This document shows, in pieces, positions 9,111 to 17,388 of a DNA stretch of 64,000 bases. The notes beneath the pieces were generated by a model. That model had not been told where the DNA came from, made no database searches, and saw only the letters and a list, made by a program, of their open reading frames with translations. The position numbers and the translations under genes were made by a program. How positions within the stretch are numbered: position 1 is the first letter of the stretch; each line of letters begins with the position of its first letter. Source of the DNA: CAVQFB01 sp963711675 (GTDB lineage: Bacteria > Acidobacteriota > Terriglobia > Terriglobales > Acidobacteriaceae); contig CAVQFB010000003.1 in assembly GCA_963711675.1 (NCBI GenBank), positions 248,001 through 312,000 of the forward strand, written 5' to 3'.

Positions 9111-9882
9111 TCGTCACCTCGATGCCTGCTTTCTTAAGTTCACGCTGATCTGACCTGGGAATGCCGCGGTCCGTGATCACCTCATGCAGTGCTGTCGGCG
9201 GGACGATCAGCGACAGGCTCCGCCGCCCGAACTTGCTCGAATCGCATACCGCTACCGTCCGTTTGGCGATCTCTACCATGACCCGGTTTACCTTTGCTTC
9301 CAGCAGATTCGGAGTGCTCAGCCCGTAATGCACGTCAAAACCGTCTACGCCTAGAAACAGAATATCGGCGTTCAAGCGATGAAGGGTTTCTTCCGCGATC
9401 GGCCCCACTAACGAAAACGAATTCTTGCGCAGGGTTCCGCCGGTCAGAATCACTTCGACCTGGCTTCCGGATAGCTCCGCAGCAATATTCACGGCATTGG
9501 TCACAATCGTAAGCTTCTGAAAGTTTCGTAATTCGCGTGCAATGGCAGTCGTCGTTGTCCCGGAGTCCAGAATGACTACCTGGCCTTCCTGCACTGTTCG
9601 TGCGGCTGCCGCCGCGATGTGCAACTTTTCCTTGCGGTGCAGTTTCTCTTTCTCGCGCAGGGTCGGATCTTCCAGCGCGCCCTCGCGCGCCGGTAACGCG
9701 CCGCCATGCGTCCTGTGGACAAGGCCATGCGCGTGCAGAATCTCCAGGTCCTTGCGAATTGTCACCTGGGAGGTCTGGAATTCTTTCGCGAGGCCTGCTA
9801 CTAGGACCCGCCCCTCCCGGTTCAAGGCTTCGAGGATCGACCGACGGCGTTCTTCGTTGAGCACAGTGGGATTCGACGGCAA
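9103..9882 (-). CDS. DeoR/GlpR-family transcriptional repressor (AgaR-like)
   Basis: A 259-residue regulator. The N-terminal winged helix-turn-helix is at about residues 8-60 (SQVTIRKDLEILHAHGL, RTHGGA). A DeoR C-terminal sugar-phosphate-sensing domain follows, with DSGTTTTAIA, the ILTGGTLR strand, LFLGVDGFD and AVCDSSKFGRRS. Such proteins repress sugar operons and release DNA on binding a phosphorylated sugar. The start is uncertain: TTG at 9882 is used here, GTG at 9864 is possible, and neither has a strong ribosome site. It heads the regulator-SIS-PfkB operon and probably represses itself through the site at 9924-9943. Confidence 0.88.
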   Translation of the reverse strand: MPSNPTVLNEERRRSILEALNREGRVLVAGLAKEFQTSQVTIRKDLEILHAHGLVHRTHGGALPAREGALEDPTLREKEKLHRKEKLHIAAAAARTVQEGQVVILDSGTTTTAIARELRNFQKLTIVTNAVNIAAELSGSQVEVILTGGTLRKNSFSLVGPIAEETLHRLNADILFLGVDGFDVHYGLSTPNLLEAKVNRVMVEIAKRTVAVCDSSKFGRRSLSLIVPPTALHEVITDRGIPRSDQRELKKAGIEVTIV

Positions 9883-9917
9883 CCCGAATCAATTTCGCAG
9901 CTTTTGCTTGCGCTTTC

Positions 9918-9946
9918 TTTTTATATCGTTTTGTTTCGTTTGTCCA
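9918..9946 (-). promoter_or_regulatory. Promoter of the DeoR-SIS-PfkB operon
   Basis: On the minus strand, TGGACA (-35, 9941-9946) is followed after 17 bases by TAAAAA (9918-9923), or after 15 bases by TATAAA (9920-9925). It lies about 40 bases from the regulator start. The spacer is filled by the AgaR-like operator at 9924-9943. Confidence 0.45.
9924..9943 (+). promoter_or_regulatory. AgaR-like operator in the regulator's own promoter
   Basis: The plus strand reads TATCGTTTTGTTTCGTTTGT. This matches the AgaR consensus as I recall it (TTTCRTTTYRTTTYNYTTKK) at 19 of 20 positions, and it contains CGTTT copies in 10-bp phase, as expected for DeoR-family binding on one helix face. It sits between -35 and -10, so autorepression is likely. 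Confidence 0.55.
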
Positions 9947-10150
9947 CCGAAAACGAACCGGTGCCCAACCAGCGCTCCCTGCTCTGACCTCACTTATTTC
10001 AGGGCTAACCAGTCTGGAATGTCCGCTTTTGCTTAGAAAGGCAGGACTGCGAAAACGACCTGAGGTGAAGTTGCGCGCATGGGCGAAGAAATTGGGGTAC
10101 GTTCGGAAGGAAGGTCACACACGTGTGGCCGGACAATAACTGCCTGATCG

Positions 10151-10786
10151 CTAGCCTCGCGAGAGCTCTGTGTTGGAGGGAATGCGAGGGTCTTTGGTCG
10201 CACGGCGCGCTTTGCCCCACATCCACAATCGGCATCCGAGCAGCAACGACAGGACCGCGGCGTACTCCTCGGGCTTCCGAATGTCTGCTTTCACCAACCA
10301 CCAGTAGTGGATGACTCCCGCCGTAGCGCTGACGTAAATCAGCTGGTGCAGGCGATTCCAGCGCCGTCCACCTAGCCTTCGAATCCAGCCTGCCGTCGAA
10401 GTGATCGCCAGGGGAATCAGAAGCACGAATCCTGTGAAACCTACGGTGATGAAGCGCCGCTTGGCAATGTCGGCCACCATTTCGTGCAAGTCGAAGAACT
10501 TGTCGAGCCAGATGTAGGTGAGAAAGTGAAGTGTTACGTAGAAGAACGCAAACAGCCCAAAGATTCGACGAAAGCGAATCAGCCAGTGTTGGCCAGTCAG
10601 CTTGCGCAGAGGTGTGATGCTCAACGTCACCAGCAGGAAGACCAGTGTCCAGTCGCCCGTGGAGTGCGTAATGACCTCAATCGGGTTCGCACCCAGATTG
10701 CCGTCTAGGGCCTTGATTCCCAAACGCGCCAGCGGTACCAGGCACGCGAGGAAGACCACGACTTTGATCCAGCGCACCGATTTCAC
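10151..10786 (-). CDS. msrQ: MsrQ, heme-binding membrane subunit of the MsrPQ methionine sulfoxide reductase
   Basis: A 211-residue inner-membrane protein with about six transmembrane segments (ferric-reductase-like domain). It passes electrons from the quinone pool to periplasmic MsrP, which repairs oxidised methionines. Conserved His residues for heme lie in THSTGDW, VTLHFLTYIW and RLHQLIYVSATAGVIHYWW. The GTG at 10786, 7 bases after the msrP stop, gives exactly the usual MsrQ length; the frame extends further upstream but only as an overlap with msrP. It is the second gene of the msrP-msrQ operon. Confidence 0.92.
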   Translation of the reverse strand: MKSVRWIKVVVFLACLVPLARLGIKALDGNLGANPIEVITHSTGDWTLVFLLVTLSITPLRKLTGQHWLIRFRRIFGLFAFFYVTLHFLTYIWLDKFFDLHEMVADIAKRRFITVGFTGFVLLIPLAITSTAGWIRRLGGRRWNRLHQLIYVSATAGVIHYWWLVKADIRKPEEYAAVLSLLLGCRLWMWGKARRATKDPRIPSNTELSRG

Positions 10787-10793
10787 GTGCCAC

Positions 10794-11756
10794 TCAGAAA
10801 TTTTTCTTAAGATCCATGCCGCTATACATGCTCGCAACCTGGTCGCCATATCCGTTGAACATGAGGGTGGACCGCTTAAGGAACTCCCCCAGTCGCCGCT
10901 CCTTGGCTTGGCTCCATCGCGGATGGTCCACATTCGGATTCACATTCGAATAGAACCCGTACTCGTTCGGCGCTGAAAGTTGCCAGGTGTTCAGAGGCTG
11001 TTTTTCCTTGAAGCTGATCTTCACGATCGCCTTTGCACTCTTGAATCCATACTTCCACGGCACAACGATACGCAACGGGGCTCCGTCCTGGTTGGGCAAG
11101 ACTTCGCCGTACATGCCGAAACACAGCAGCGCCAGCGGATTCATGGCTTCGTCCATGCGCAAACCTTCGACGTACGGCCATTGCAAAACGGAGGTCTTCT
11201 GGCCCGGCATTTGTTTTGTATCGTAGATGGTCGTGAACTCCACAAACTTGGCTTTAGGGAGCGGTTCCGCCTTGTTGATCAGGACACTCAATGAAAACCC
11301 AATCCACGGCACGACGATCGACCAGCCCTCCACGCAACGGTGGCGGTAGATTCTCTCTTCCGGCGCTGCCAGCTTGATGATGCTATCTACGTCGAGTGTC
11401 TGCTTCTTCTTGACTGCGCCATCGATCGTGACCGTCCATGGCCGCGTCTTGAAATTCTTGGCCAGACCGGCGGGTTCATACTTGTCGGTCGAAAACTCGT
11501 AATAGTTGTTGTAGTTGGTAACATCCTTGTATGGCGTTTGAGTCTCCGTTGTACTGAACTGGCTTTTCCGAACGCCATCAATCTTCGCGTTAGCCTCTGC
11601 CAGCAGCGAGGGTGACAAGAGTTCACGCAAACCACATCCGGCTACCGCGGCCGCACCCAGGGTGGCTGCACCCGTCAGAAACTCGCGACGATCCAGGTAC
11701 AAACGCCGGGGTGTAATCTCCGATGACGAAACATCCGGCCGCTTCTTAATCAACAT
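10794..11756 (-). CDS. msrP: MsrP, periplasmic molybdopterin methionine sulfoxide reductase catalytic subunit
   Basis: A 320-residue oxidoreductase molybdopterin-binding protein exported by the Tat pathway. The twin-arginine signal is LDRREFLTGAATLG at about residues 20-33. The molybdenum-ligand Cys lies in YRHRCVEGWSIVVPW, followed by the family segments LNPLALLCFGMYGEVLP and GAPLRIVVPWKYGFKSAK. It reduces methionine sulfoxide in envelope proteins with electrons from MsrQ. The ATG at 11756 is preferred because it places the Tat motif near the N-terminus and has AGGA about 8 bases upstream; an ATG at 11870 is in frame but adds a non-homologous extension. Its length is close to E. coli MsrP. 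Confidence 0.92.
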   Translation of the reverse strand: MLIKKRPDVSSSEITPRRLYLDRREFLTGAATLGAAAVAGCGLRELLSPSLLAEANAKIDGVRKSQFSTTETQTPYKDVTNYNNYYEFSTDKYEPAGLAKNFKTRPWTVTIDGAVKKKQTLDVDSIIKLAAPEERIYRHRCVEGWSIVVPWIGFSLSVLINKAEPLPKAKFVEFTTIYDTKQMPGQKTSVLQWPYVEGLRMDEAMNPLALLCFGMYGEVLPNQDGAPLRIVVPWKYGFKSAKAIVKISFKEKQPLNTWQLSAPNEYGFYSNVNPNVDHPRWSQAKERRLGEFLKRSTLMFNGYGDQVASMYSGMDLKKNF

Positions 11757-11949
11757 GTGAATATCCTGCCAGAGGTACGCGATGTACATCCTTACGGATG
11801 TGAGGCCGATCCCCACAGCGCGTGACCTACCCCTGAAAAATAGGACGCCTACAAAGCGAAAAAGTTGCAACGCCCTGAGTCCGCTAGCGTACCTTCAACC
11901 TTAACAGGTTAGGGGCGTGTTAGATTTTAGAGGAAACTGGCCGGGAGGA

Positions 11950-14514
11950 TCACACCTGGCCGCGGCTGGTTTGCAAGACTTCTCGGACCTTTCGTGACAG
12001 TGTCTGGAGCGTGAAAGGCTTCTGTAGGAATGCGGTGCCTGGTTCGAGGACCCCTTCATGTACGATTGCGTCCTCCGCATATCCCGAGAGGTAGAGAACT
12101 CGCGTTTCCGGGCGAGCCTCCGTCAAGCGTTTCGCCAGTTCGCGCCCGCTGATACCCGGCATGACAACGTCGGTGATGACCACGTCCAACGGTCCGTTGT
12201 GCCCTTGTGCGACCTGTAACCCCTCCTCACCGCTTTGGGCCTCCATGACCGTATAGCCTCGCGCCACCAGGGTCTCCCGAACCAGTTGCCGTACAGACTC
12301 CTCGTCTTCCACCAAAAGAACCGTCTCCGAGCCGCGGCTTGCGTCGGCGCCCGTCTTCACCGCGGTCGTGGACTCCTCGTGATCGTTCACCTGCGGCAGG
12401 TAGATACGGAACGTGGTTCCTCGTCCTACCTCGCTCTGCAGGAGCACGTACCCGCCAATCTGCTTCACGATGCCGTACACCGTCGAGAGGCCGAGCCCCG
12501 TTCCTTTCCCTTTCTCTTTGGTGGTAAAGAAGGGTTCGAACACACGCGATTGAATTTCCTTGTTCATACCCAGTCCGGTATCGGTGACGGACAACATCAC
12601 GTAGGGGCCCGGCTGGATGAAGCTATGTTCCCGCTGATAGGAATCGTCGAGCGTAGTGTTTGCCGTTTGAATCGTGATCTTGCCGCCGTCTGGCATGGCA
12701 TCTTTCGCGTTCACCACCAGGTTCATGATCACCTGCTCCAGCTGCCCAGCATCGGCGCGGGTACGGCCCAGCCCCGTCGAGAGCTTCGTGATGAGTTCGA
12801 TCTTCTCCCCGATCAACGGCCGCAGCAGCCTTTCGATATCGGAAACGATCGCATTGACATCCACCACTTTCAGCTCGAGCAGTTGCTTGCGGCTGAATGC
12901 CAGCAGCTGGCGGGTTAGAGTCGTGGCCCGGTCCGCCGCTTGCTGAATGGCCAGTGCCTTCTGATGAAGTGGCGATCCTGCTTCCAGTTGCTCAAGCATT
13001 ACCTCGTTGTATCCACTGATCACCATGAGCAGATTGTTGAAGTCGTGGGCGACACCGCCTGCCAGCCGCCCAACCGCTTCCATCTTCTGTGCCTGACGAA
13101 ACTGGTCCTCCAGCACCCGCCGCTCGGTCACATCTTCTGCAATGATTTCGAATACTTCGTCCGGCTCGTCCGCGCTAGTCACCGCCCTTCCGCTGAGCCG
13201 CACCGTGATGGTGCGCTGGTCTTTGTGCCTCCATTTCACTTCCAGATTGTCGAGTTGATGTTTCGCGTGGAACTCGCGCATCAAGCGCGCGTACTCTTCC
13301 GGATATACGAAGAGGTCGTCCTTGGGATTCAGGCTCAGGACCTCGTCAGCGCTGCCATACCCCAGCATCGTGATCAACGCGGGATTCACATCCAGAAACT
13401 TTCCCGCGATGCTGGAGCGGTAAATACCATAGACCGCGCTTTGCACCAGCGACCGGTAGCGCGCCTCCGATCGGCGAAGCGCCTGCTCGTTCCGTTTATG
13501 TTCGATGGCGCTCGCCAGCTGTTGAGACACAAAGGTCAGAATCTCTTTGTCTCTCTCTCCGAAGCGCTCACTCTTTGTGTAGCTTTGCACCACGAGGGCG
13601 CCGAAGGTGTTGTTTCCCAGCTTAAGCGGAACTCCAAGCCAATCCAGAGACGGGGCCCCGATCAGTTCCACTTCGCCGCGCATGACCATGTCGTCGAAAA
13701 CCTGTTGAGTTGCCAACAACGACTCACCAGTTCGCAGCACATACTCTGTCAGCCCGTGACCCAGCTTCTTGGGCTGCGGCGCTTCATCTTCCTCATCCAC
13801 GAAATACGGGAAACTAAGAAGTTGGGTGGCGCTGTCGTAAACCGCAATATAGAAATTGCGGGCATACATCAGTTCGGCCACGATGTTGTGAATGGATGCG
13901 TAAAACTGCTGCAGATCTTCCGCGGAGTTGCTGCGGTCGGCGATCCGGTACAACGCGGAACTCAGGGCCTCGGCTCGCTTCTGTTCTGAGATGTCTCGAT
14001 AAAGCACATACACTGCAACCTGTGCTCCGGCGACCACGACCGGCGCTGCCGAAAGCAACACGTCTACGAGCGTTCCGTCCTTTCGTCGCCGCTTGGTTTC
14101 AATCGTGACCTTCTGGCCACTCTCCAGTCTCTCCGCGATCCAGCGAGTCTCCGCATGCTGCTCGGGGGGAACCAGAATCGAATCGATGCGCTGGCCCAGT
14201 GCTTCTTCCTCCGTGTAGCCAAAGACCCGAGTGAACTCGCTGTTGACGCGCATGATCCGGTAAGGCGCATTCAGAATGCTGATCGCTTCCGGCGCGCAAT
14301 CTACCAACTGCTCGAGATAGGCTCGTTGCACTTCGGTATTGAATTCGATCCACCCCGTTGAGGTGAGTTCGCCACTCGTAGAAGGTTGTGGCGTCGTCTT
14401 GGGCGGTTCAGACGGATGAAGTTCAGGCGGGAAGCTCCGGCGCAACGCCTCTTGCAGCGTCTTGGCGCGCTTCAGATCTACAGACTTGGCGGGCTGGGTG
14501 ACGTTATCACCCAT
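11950..14514 (-). CDS. Hybrid sensor histidine kinase (PAS-GAF-PAS-HisKA-HATPase-REC)
   Basis: An 854-residue cytoplasmic sensor kinase without clear membrane helices. A PAS domain lies at about 70-185, GAF at 190-345 (with a WLGVPL segment) and a second PAS at 350-470. The dimerisation/phosphoacceptor His is in VAHDFNNLL at about 490. The ATPase domain carries NAKDAMPDGG, DTGLGM and GKGTGLGLSTVYG. A C-terminal receiver at about 735-850 carries DVVITDVVMPG with the phospho-Asp. The architecture implies sensing of a soluble signal or redox state and phosphorelay to an unlinked output. A GGGAGG sequence lies about 12 bases before the ATG. No response regulator is adjacent, so it is an orphan. 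Confidence 0.93.
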   Translation of the reverse strand: MGDNVTQPAKSVDLKRAKTLQEALRRSFPPELHPSEPPKTTPQPSTSGELTSTGWIEFNTEVQRAYLEQLVDCAPEAISILNAPYRIMRVNSEFTRVFGYTEEEALGQRIDSILVPPEQHAETRWIAERLESGQKVTIETKRRRKDGTLVDVLLSAAPVVVAGAQVAVYVLYRDISEQKRAEALSSALYRIADRSNSAEDLQQFYASIHNIVAELMYARNFYIAVYDSATQLLSFPYFVDEEDEAPQPKKLGHGLTEYVLRTGESLLATQQVFDDMVMRGEVELIGAPSLDWLGVPLKLGNNTFGALVVQSYTKSERFGERDKEILTFVSQQLASAIEHKRNEQALRRSEARYRSLVQSAVYGIYRSSIAGKFLDVNPALITMLGYGSADEVLSLNPKDDLFVYPEEYARLMREFHAKHQLDNLEVKWRHKDQRTITVRLSGRAVTSADEPDEVFEIIAEDVTERRVLEDQFRQAQKMEAVGRLAGGVAHDFNNLLMVISGYNEVMLEQLEAGSPLHQKALAIQQAADRATTLTRQLLAFSRKQLLELKVVDVNAIVSDIERLLRPLIGEKIELITKLSTGLGRTRADAGQLEQVIMNLVVNAKDAMPDGGKITIQTANTTLDDSYQREHSFIQPGPYVMLSVTDTGLGMNKEIQSRVFEPFFTTKEKGKGTGLGLSTVYGIVKQIGGYVLLQSEVGRGTTFRIYLPQVNDHEESTTAVKTGADASRGSETVLLVEDEESVRQLVRETLVARGYTVMEAQSGEEGLQVAQGHNGPLDVVITDVVMPGISGRELAKRLTEARPETRVLYLSGYAEDAIVHEGVLEPGTAFLQKPFTLQTLSRKVREVLQTSRGQV

Positions 14515-14643
14515 CTTGGGACATCCTCCCGGATCGGTTTCAGAGCTTAATCGGCGATGTTAGTCTGATTGGGCCGTTACTCGGAAGTTACTGAGGTAAT
14601 TGACTTTGTGGAAGGAAGAGACGGTGAGAGTCGGTTCTCTGCA

Positions 14644-15015
14644 TTACCCGTCGAGACCACTGGCGGACCCCAGCATCTCGCAGACACGCTGCAGCATCTC
14701 GCGCTGCTCGCTGGTAATCGCCAGGAACTCGAAGCCGTAGTGCAACCCCTGCCGGAAACGCACCAGAGCGCGTAGCTTTAGAGGATAAGCGCTGAGCGGC
14801 AAGGGAAACTCCATCGAAACTACTTCACCTGGATCAAGCTCGCCGGTCAGGGTTGCTCCCAGACCGTCCAAGCCCAACTCGGTGGAACGTCCCCAGTAGT
14901 CCAGGATTTTGCCCTCACGAAATACGTTGATAGCAACTCTAACGTCAAGCGGGTACCGCTGAAACCGGCGTGTGTTTCCAGCTTCGCGTTTGGCGTGCGG
15001 CGCTGCTCCGCTCAT
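14644..15015 (-). CDS. PilZ-domain protein (probable c-di-GMP binding)
   Basis: A 123-residue single PilZ domain. The N-terminal RRFQRYPLDVRV supplies the RxxxR c-di-GMP motif, and STELGLDGLGA about 25 residues later matches the second (D/N)xSxxG motif in modified form. The protein ends soon after the barrel. It probably changes a partner's activity on binding c-di-GMP, in line with the GGDEF-EAL protein at 27.4 kb, but no partner is encoded next to it. It lies 129 bases upstream (on the minus strand) of the hybrid kinase gene, so co-transcription is possible. Confidence 0.8.
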   Translation of the reverse strand: MSGAAPHAKREAGNTRRFQRYPLDVRVAINVFREGKILDYWGRSTELGLDGLGATLTGELDPGEVVSMEFPLPLSAYPLKLRALVRFRQGLHYGFEFLAITSEQREMLQRVCEMLGSASGLDG

Positions 15016-15110
15016 AATGCATCACCAAGGAAGACTCGGGAGACAAAGGGCACAACCTGAAAGCTGGAATTTCGGTTCGCCCTCGAAGAGGTCATGGACA
15101 CCATTCTTTC

Positions 15111-15575
15111 CTAGTTGCCGTGTAAGGGATAACCGGGCTCCAGCGGGAGCTTTCCGCCAATCTTGAGAACGGTGACGTCTCCCGTGATGGAATAAACATC
15201 AACTAACCCAACCGCACCTGGCGTCGCACCCACGCGCTTGAGTACATCATCATCCGAGTTGACCACGACGATGGCCGGCCGATTAACCCTTCCGTGATTG
15301 GCGGTTGCGATCACGGTGTTCACTCCGTCAGCGGTTGTCTCATAGATCTTCTCCAGGACAACCTTCATCTCGGGCGATCCCGGATTGCGTGTTACCAGGG
15401 TTACCGGCTTTCCATCCGGCCAGCGGTTCATCTGGCCTTTGCAAATCTTAACCAGGTCAGCCATGGCAATGGCGGGCAGGGCGGCGGACTTGTTCGTCAC
15501 CAGAGCGATGTCCTTCCCCCAGACACAGGGAACACAGCCCCCGACCAGCAACACCAAAGCCAGAACGCTTCGCAT
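15111..15575 (-). CDS. Small PstS-like periplasmic solute-binding protein
   Basis: A 154-residue secreted protein with a signal peptide (MRSVLALVLLVGG...VWG). It resembles the short 'phosphate ABC transporter substrate-binding-like' proteins: ALVTNKSAALPAIAMADL near the N-terminus, then NRWPDGKPVTLVTRNPGSPEMKV, and a final GAVGLVDVYSIT strand. These are about half the size of true PstS and are often found without transport genes, as here. The ATG at 15575 starts the signal peptide; an in-frame start at 15668 adds an unlikely leader. The ligand is unknown. Confidence 0.65.
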   Translation of the reverse strand: MRSVLALVLLVGGCVPCVWGKDIALVTNKSAALPAIAMADLVKICKGQMNRWPDGKPVTLVTRNPGSPEMKVVLEKIYETTADGVNTVIATANHGRVNRPAIVVVNSDDDVLKRVGATPGAVGLVDVYSITGDVTVLKIGGKLPLEPGYPLHGN

Positions 15576-15867
15576 ATTCAGTAAGGGGTCTCCGTGGCCG
15601 CTAAGCAGACAGTGATAATGCCGATTCTCCTGCAATTTAGGGGAACGCTCAACGGTAAGGAAGGTCATGTACCAGTAGAGACACTAGCGTCCGTCCACAC
15701 ACCGATTTTCAGGATGATTTCACACATGTTGGCCTGCGATTGTCATCGTTCTGCGCATGGCCTGGCTCAAGTCCTGCAGCCCCATGCATTTCCCCACCCG
15801 CAACTTTCTTCAGAGAATCTACGTATCGTAAGACGAGAGGCTTGGTACGGTCTTTACGGAGGTCTCC

Positions 15868-16350
15868 ATGTTCTGTAACCAGTGTGGGAGCGAGATTCAA
15901 GCTGGCTATCGAGTATGTCCCCATTGTCGTGCGGCGATCTCGTGGCCCGGCAGCAGTGTTGCTCAAACTCGACTACAGCGCCATTTGCGCACGCTCGCGG
16001 TTCTGTGGATCGTGGTCGGTGTCCTGTGGCTCGTTCCTTCCCTCATCATGATGGCAGTTGGCAGTGCGATCCACCTGGTGATTCCCGGAACTGAGGCGCT
16101 GGTTCGCAACCTAGGCCCGCTCGTCATTTTCATCATTGGTGGAAGCTTCCTCATCGTTGGCGCTGGCGGAGTCATGGTTGGCTGGGGACTGATGCGCCTC
16201 GAAGCCTGGGCGCGTGTAACTGCGATTGTTCTCGCAATCCTGGCACTTTTTCATCCGCCCTTCGGCACCGCTCTCGGCATTTACACGCTGTGGGTCCTTC
16301 TGCCGGACGACGGGGGAGTCGAGTATCGGAGTCTGGCCGGCGCGTCCTGA
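15868..16350 (+). CDS. Zinc-ribbon membrane protein
   Basis: A 160-residue protein that starts with a double CxxC zinc ribbon (MFCNQCGSEIQAGYRVCPHC). It continues with about three hydrophobic segments at roughly residues 45-70, 85-110 and 112-140. This zinc-ribbon plus small-membrane-domain design is common in Acidobacteriota, and its function is not known. A GGAGG lies 5-9 bases before the ATG, so the start is secure. It is probably monocistronic. Confidence 0.7.
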   Translation: MFCNQCGSEIQAGYRVCPHCRAAISWPGSSVAQTRLQRHLRTLAVLWIVVGVLWLVPSLIMMAVGSAIHLVIPGTEALVRNLGPLVIFIIGGSFLIVGAGGVMVGWGLMRLEAWARVTAIVLAILALFHPPFGTALGIYTLWVLLPDDGGVEYRSLAGAS

Positions 16351-16580
16351 AAGATGCTCGTCGGCAGGCTTGGAGAAAGGCCAAGCTCAGAATTCGCCTT
16401 CGTGAACTAATTACTCTGCAGCCACGAAAAAGTTCTCGCTCACGTCGCATCGGCTGTGCAGTTTCAGTCACTTACCGCTTGGCAAGCCAACTGCATTACT
16501 TCTAGGCAAGCCGTTGTGGACGCGCGTCACAGAATTCTTTACCTCTTGCAGAAAACGTTTCTCATCCTGAAGGAGGTCTT

Positions 16581-16736
16581 ATGTGCGAGGTTCATACCGC
16601 GGACTGGAGAGAGCTGTGCGAGGCGGCCAGCAAGGAACACGATTCTGAAAAACTGATGGCCTTGGTTCAACAGCTCAATGCCGTTCTGGAAGAGCAGGAG
16701 CGCGCAAGCTTGACCAGACTTCGGCGTACCAACTAG
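16581..16736 (+). CDS. Conserved-looking 51-residue acidic small protein
   Basis: A 51-residue open frame begins with ATG at 16581, just after a near-perfect ribosome site (AAGGAGG, 5 bases before the start), and ends at TAG 16734-16736. The product begins MCEVHTADWRELCEAASKEH and ends LTRLRRTN. It is mostly predicted helix, with two Cys near the N-terminus and an acidic middle. I recall similar short WRELCEAAS proteins in other Acidobacteriota genomes but cannot name a family. No neighbour in the same operon is evident. Confidence 0.6.
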   Translation: MCEVHTADWRELCEAASKEHDSEKLMALVQQLNAVLEEQERASLTRLRRTN

Positions 16737-17388
16737 TACCCACCGATTCATACACATCATAAAAAGTGTGGCGTGGAAGTGGACGATCGCAATCAACACT
16801 TCTGCGCTGCACTTCTGTTTTTTACCTGCTTCATTGATTACACCCCTTCTTCTAACCTTCCTCCCTGACGTGGCGCGCCCTCTCTAGAAAGGCTGCATGT
16901 CACCTTGCAATTTGCCCGGGTCGCCTTGTACGGAGACCTCCCCAGGACTCAACCAGATAGCTGTTACGTTTTCGGAACAAGAAGACAGTAACCAATCTGT
17001 ATTTTTGTCGTGCATGTAAAGTAGGCGGCGCACCACGAATGCGGATCAAGCACCCTCAAGTTTCGACTTGCGACTGAGCGCAATTTAAGTACGAGGTTTT
17101 GGACAGAATCGACCGCTGGCTCGGACCCAAATCCAGCCATCGGTCGGTAGCCCGGCGCCCTCCCCCCGGATGCCGGGCTTTCCCTTTTACGGCGCCGAAT
17201 CTTCACTCTCCAGGGACCACGCTTCCCGACCTGTTCGTTTCCGAACCTGCTTTCGAGTCGCATGACACTTGTCATGTTGACTTCCTGATGTTCTGTACTG
17301 GTCCTGGTTAGCTGCAGGCTTCAGGATGTCACTGTCCGTGCGATAGAGCGCTTCGTTGCATTGCCAGAGGAGAAACACAGGATCCGCC
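16737..17388. other. 652-base gap with a terminator but no recognisable gene
   Basis: Between the 51-aa gene and the ABC operon I see no protein-coding signal and no tRNA. The only clear element is the plus-strand terminator at 17149-17187. It lies 413 bases past the small gene, so a non-coding transcript ending there is possible. A promoter for the ABC operon should lie in 17190-17380, but no convincing -35/-10 pair stands out. Confidence 0.4.
17149..17187 (+). terminator. Rho-independent terminator
   Basis: A perfect 8-bp stem AGCCCGGC/GCCGGGCT (17149-17156 with 17172-17179) is followed by TTTCCCTTTT on the plus strand. No gene ends just upstream, so it terminates either the long 3' region of the 51-aa gene or an unannotated RNA. 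Confidence 0.6.

Noticed and set aside
12940..13989. Long plus-strand open frame (349 codons) inside the hybrid histidine kinase gene
   Set aside because: It is antisense to a well-conserved kinase, lacks domain motifs, and its composition follows the GC-rich third positions of the true gene.
17030..17187. Possible c-di-GMP (GEMM) riboswitch before the ABC operon
   Set aside because: The end looks vaguely similar (CGGTCGGTAGCCCGG), but the conserved GEMM core and the second stem are missing; only a terminator is supported.
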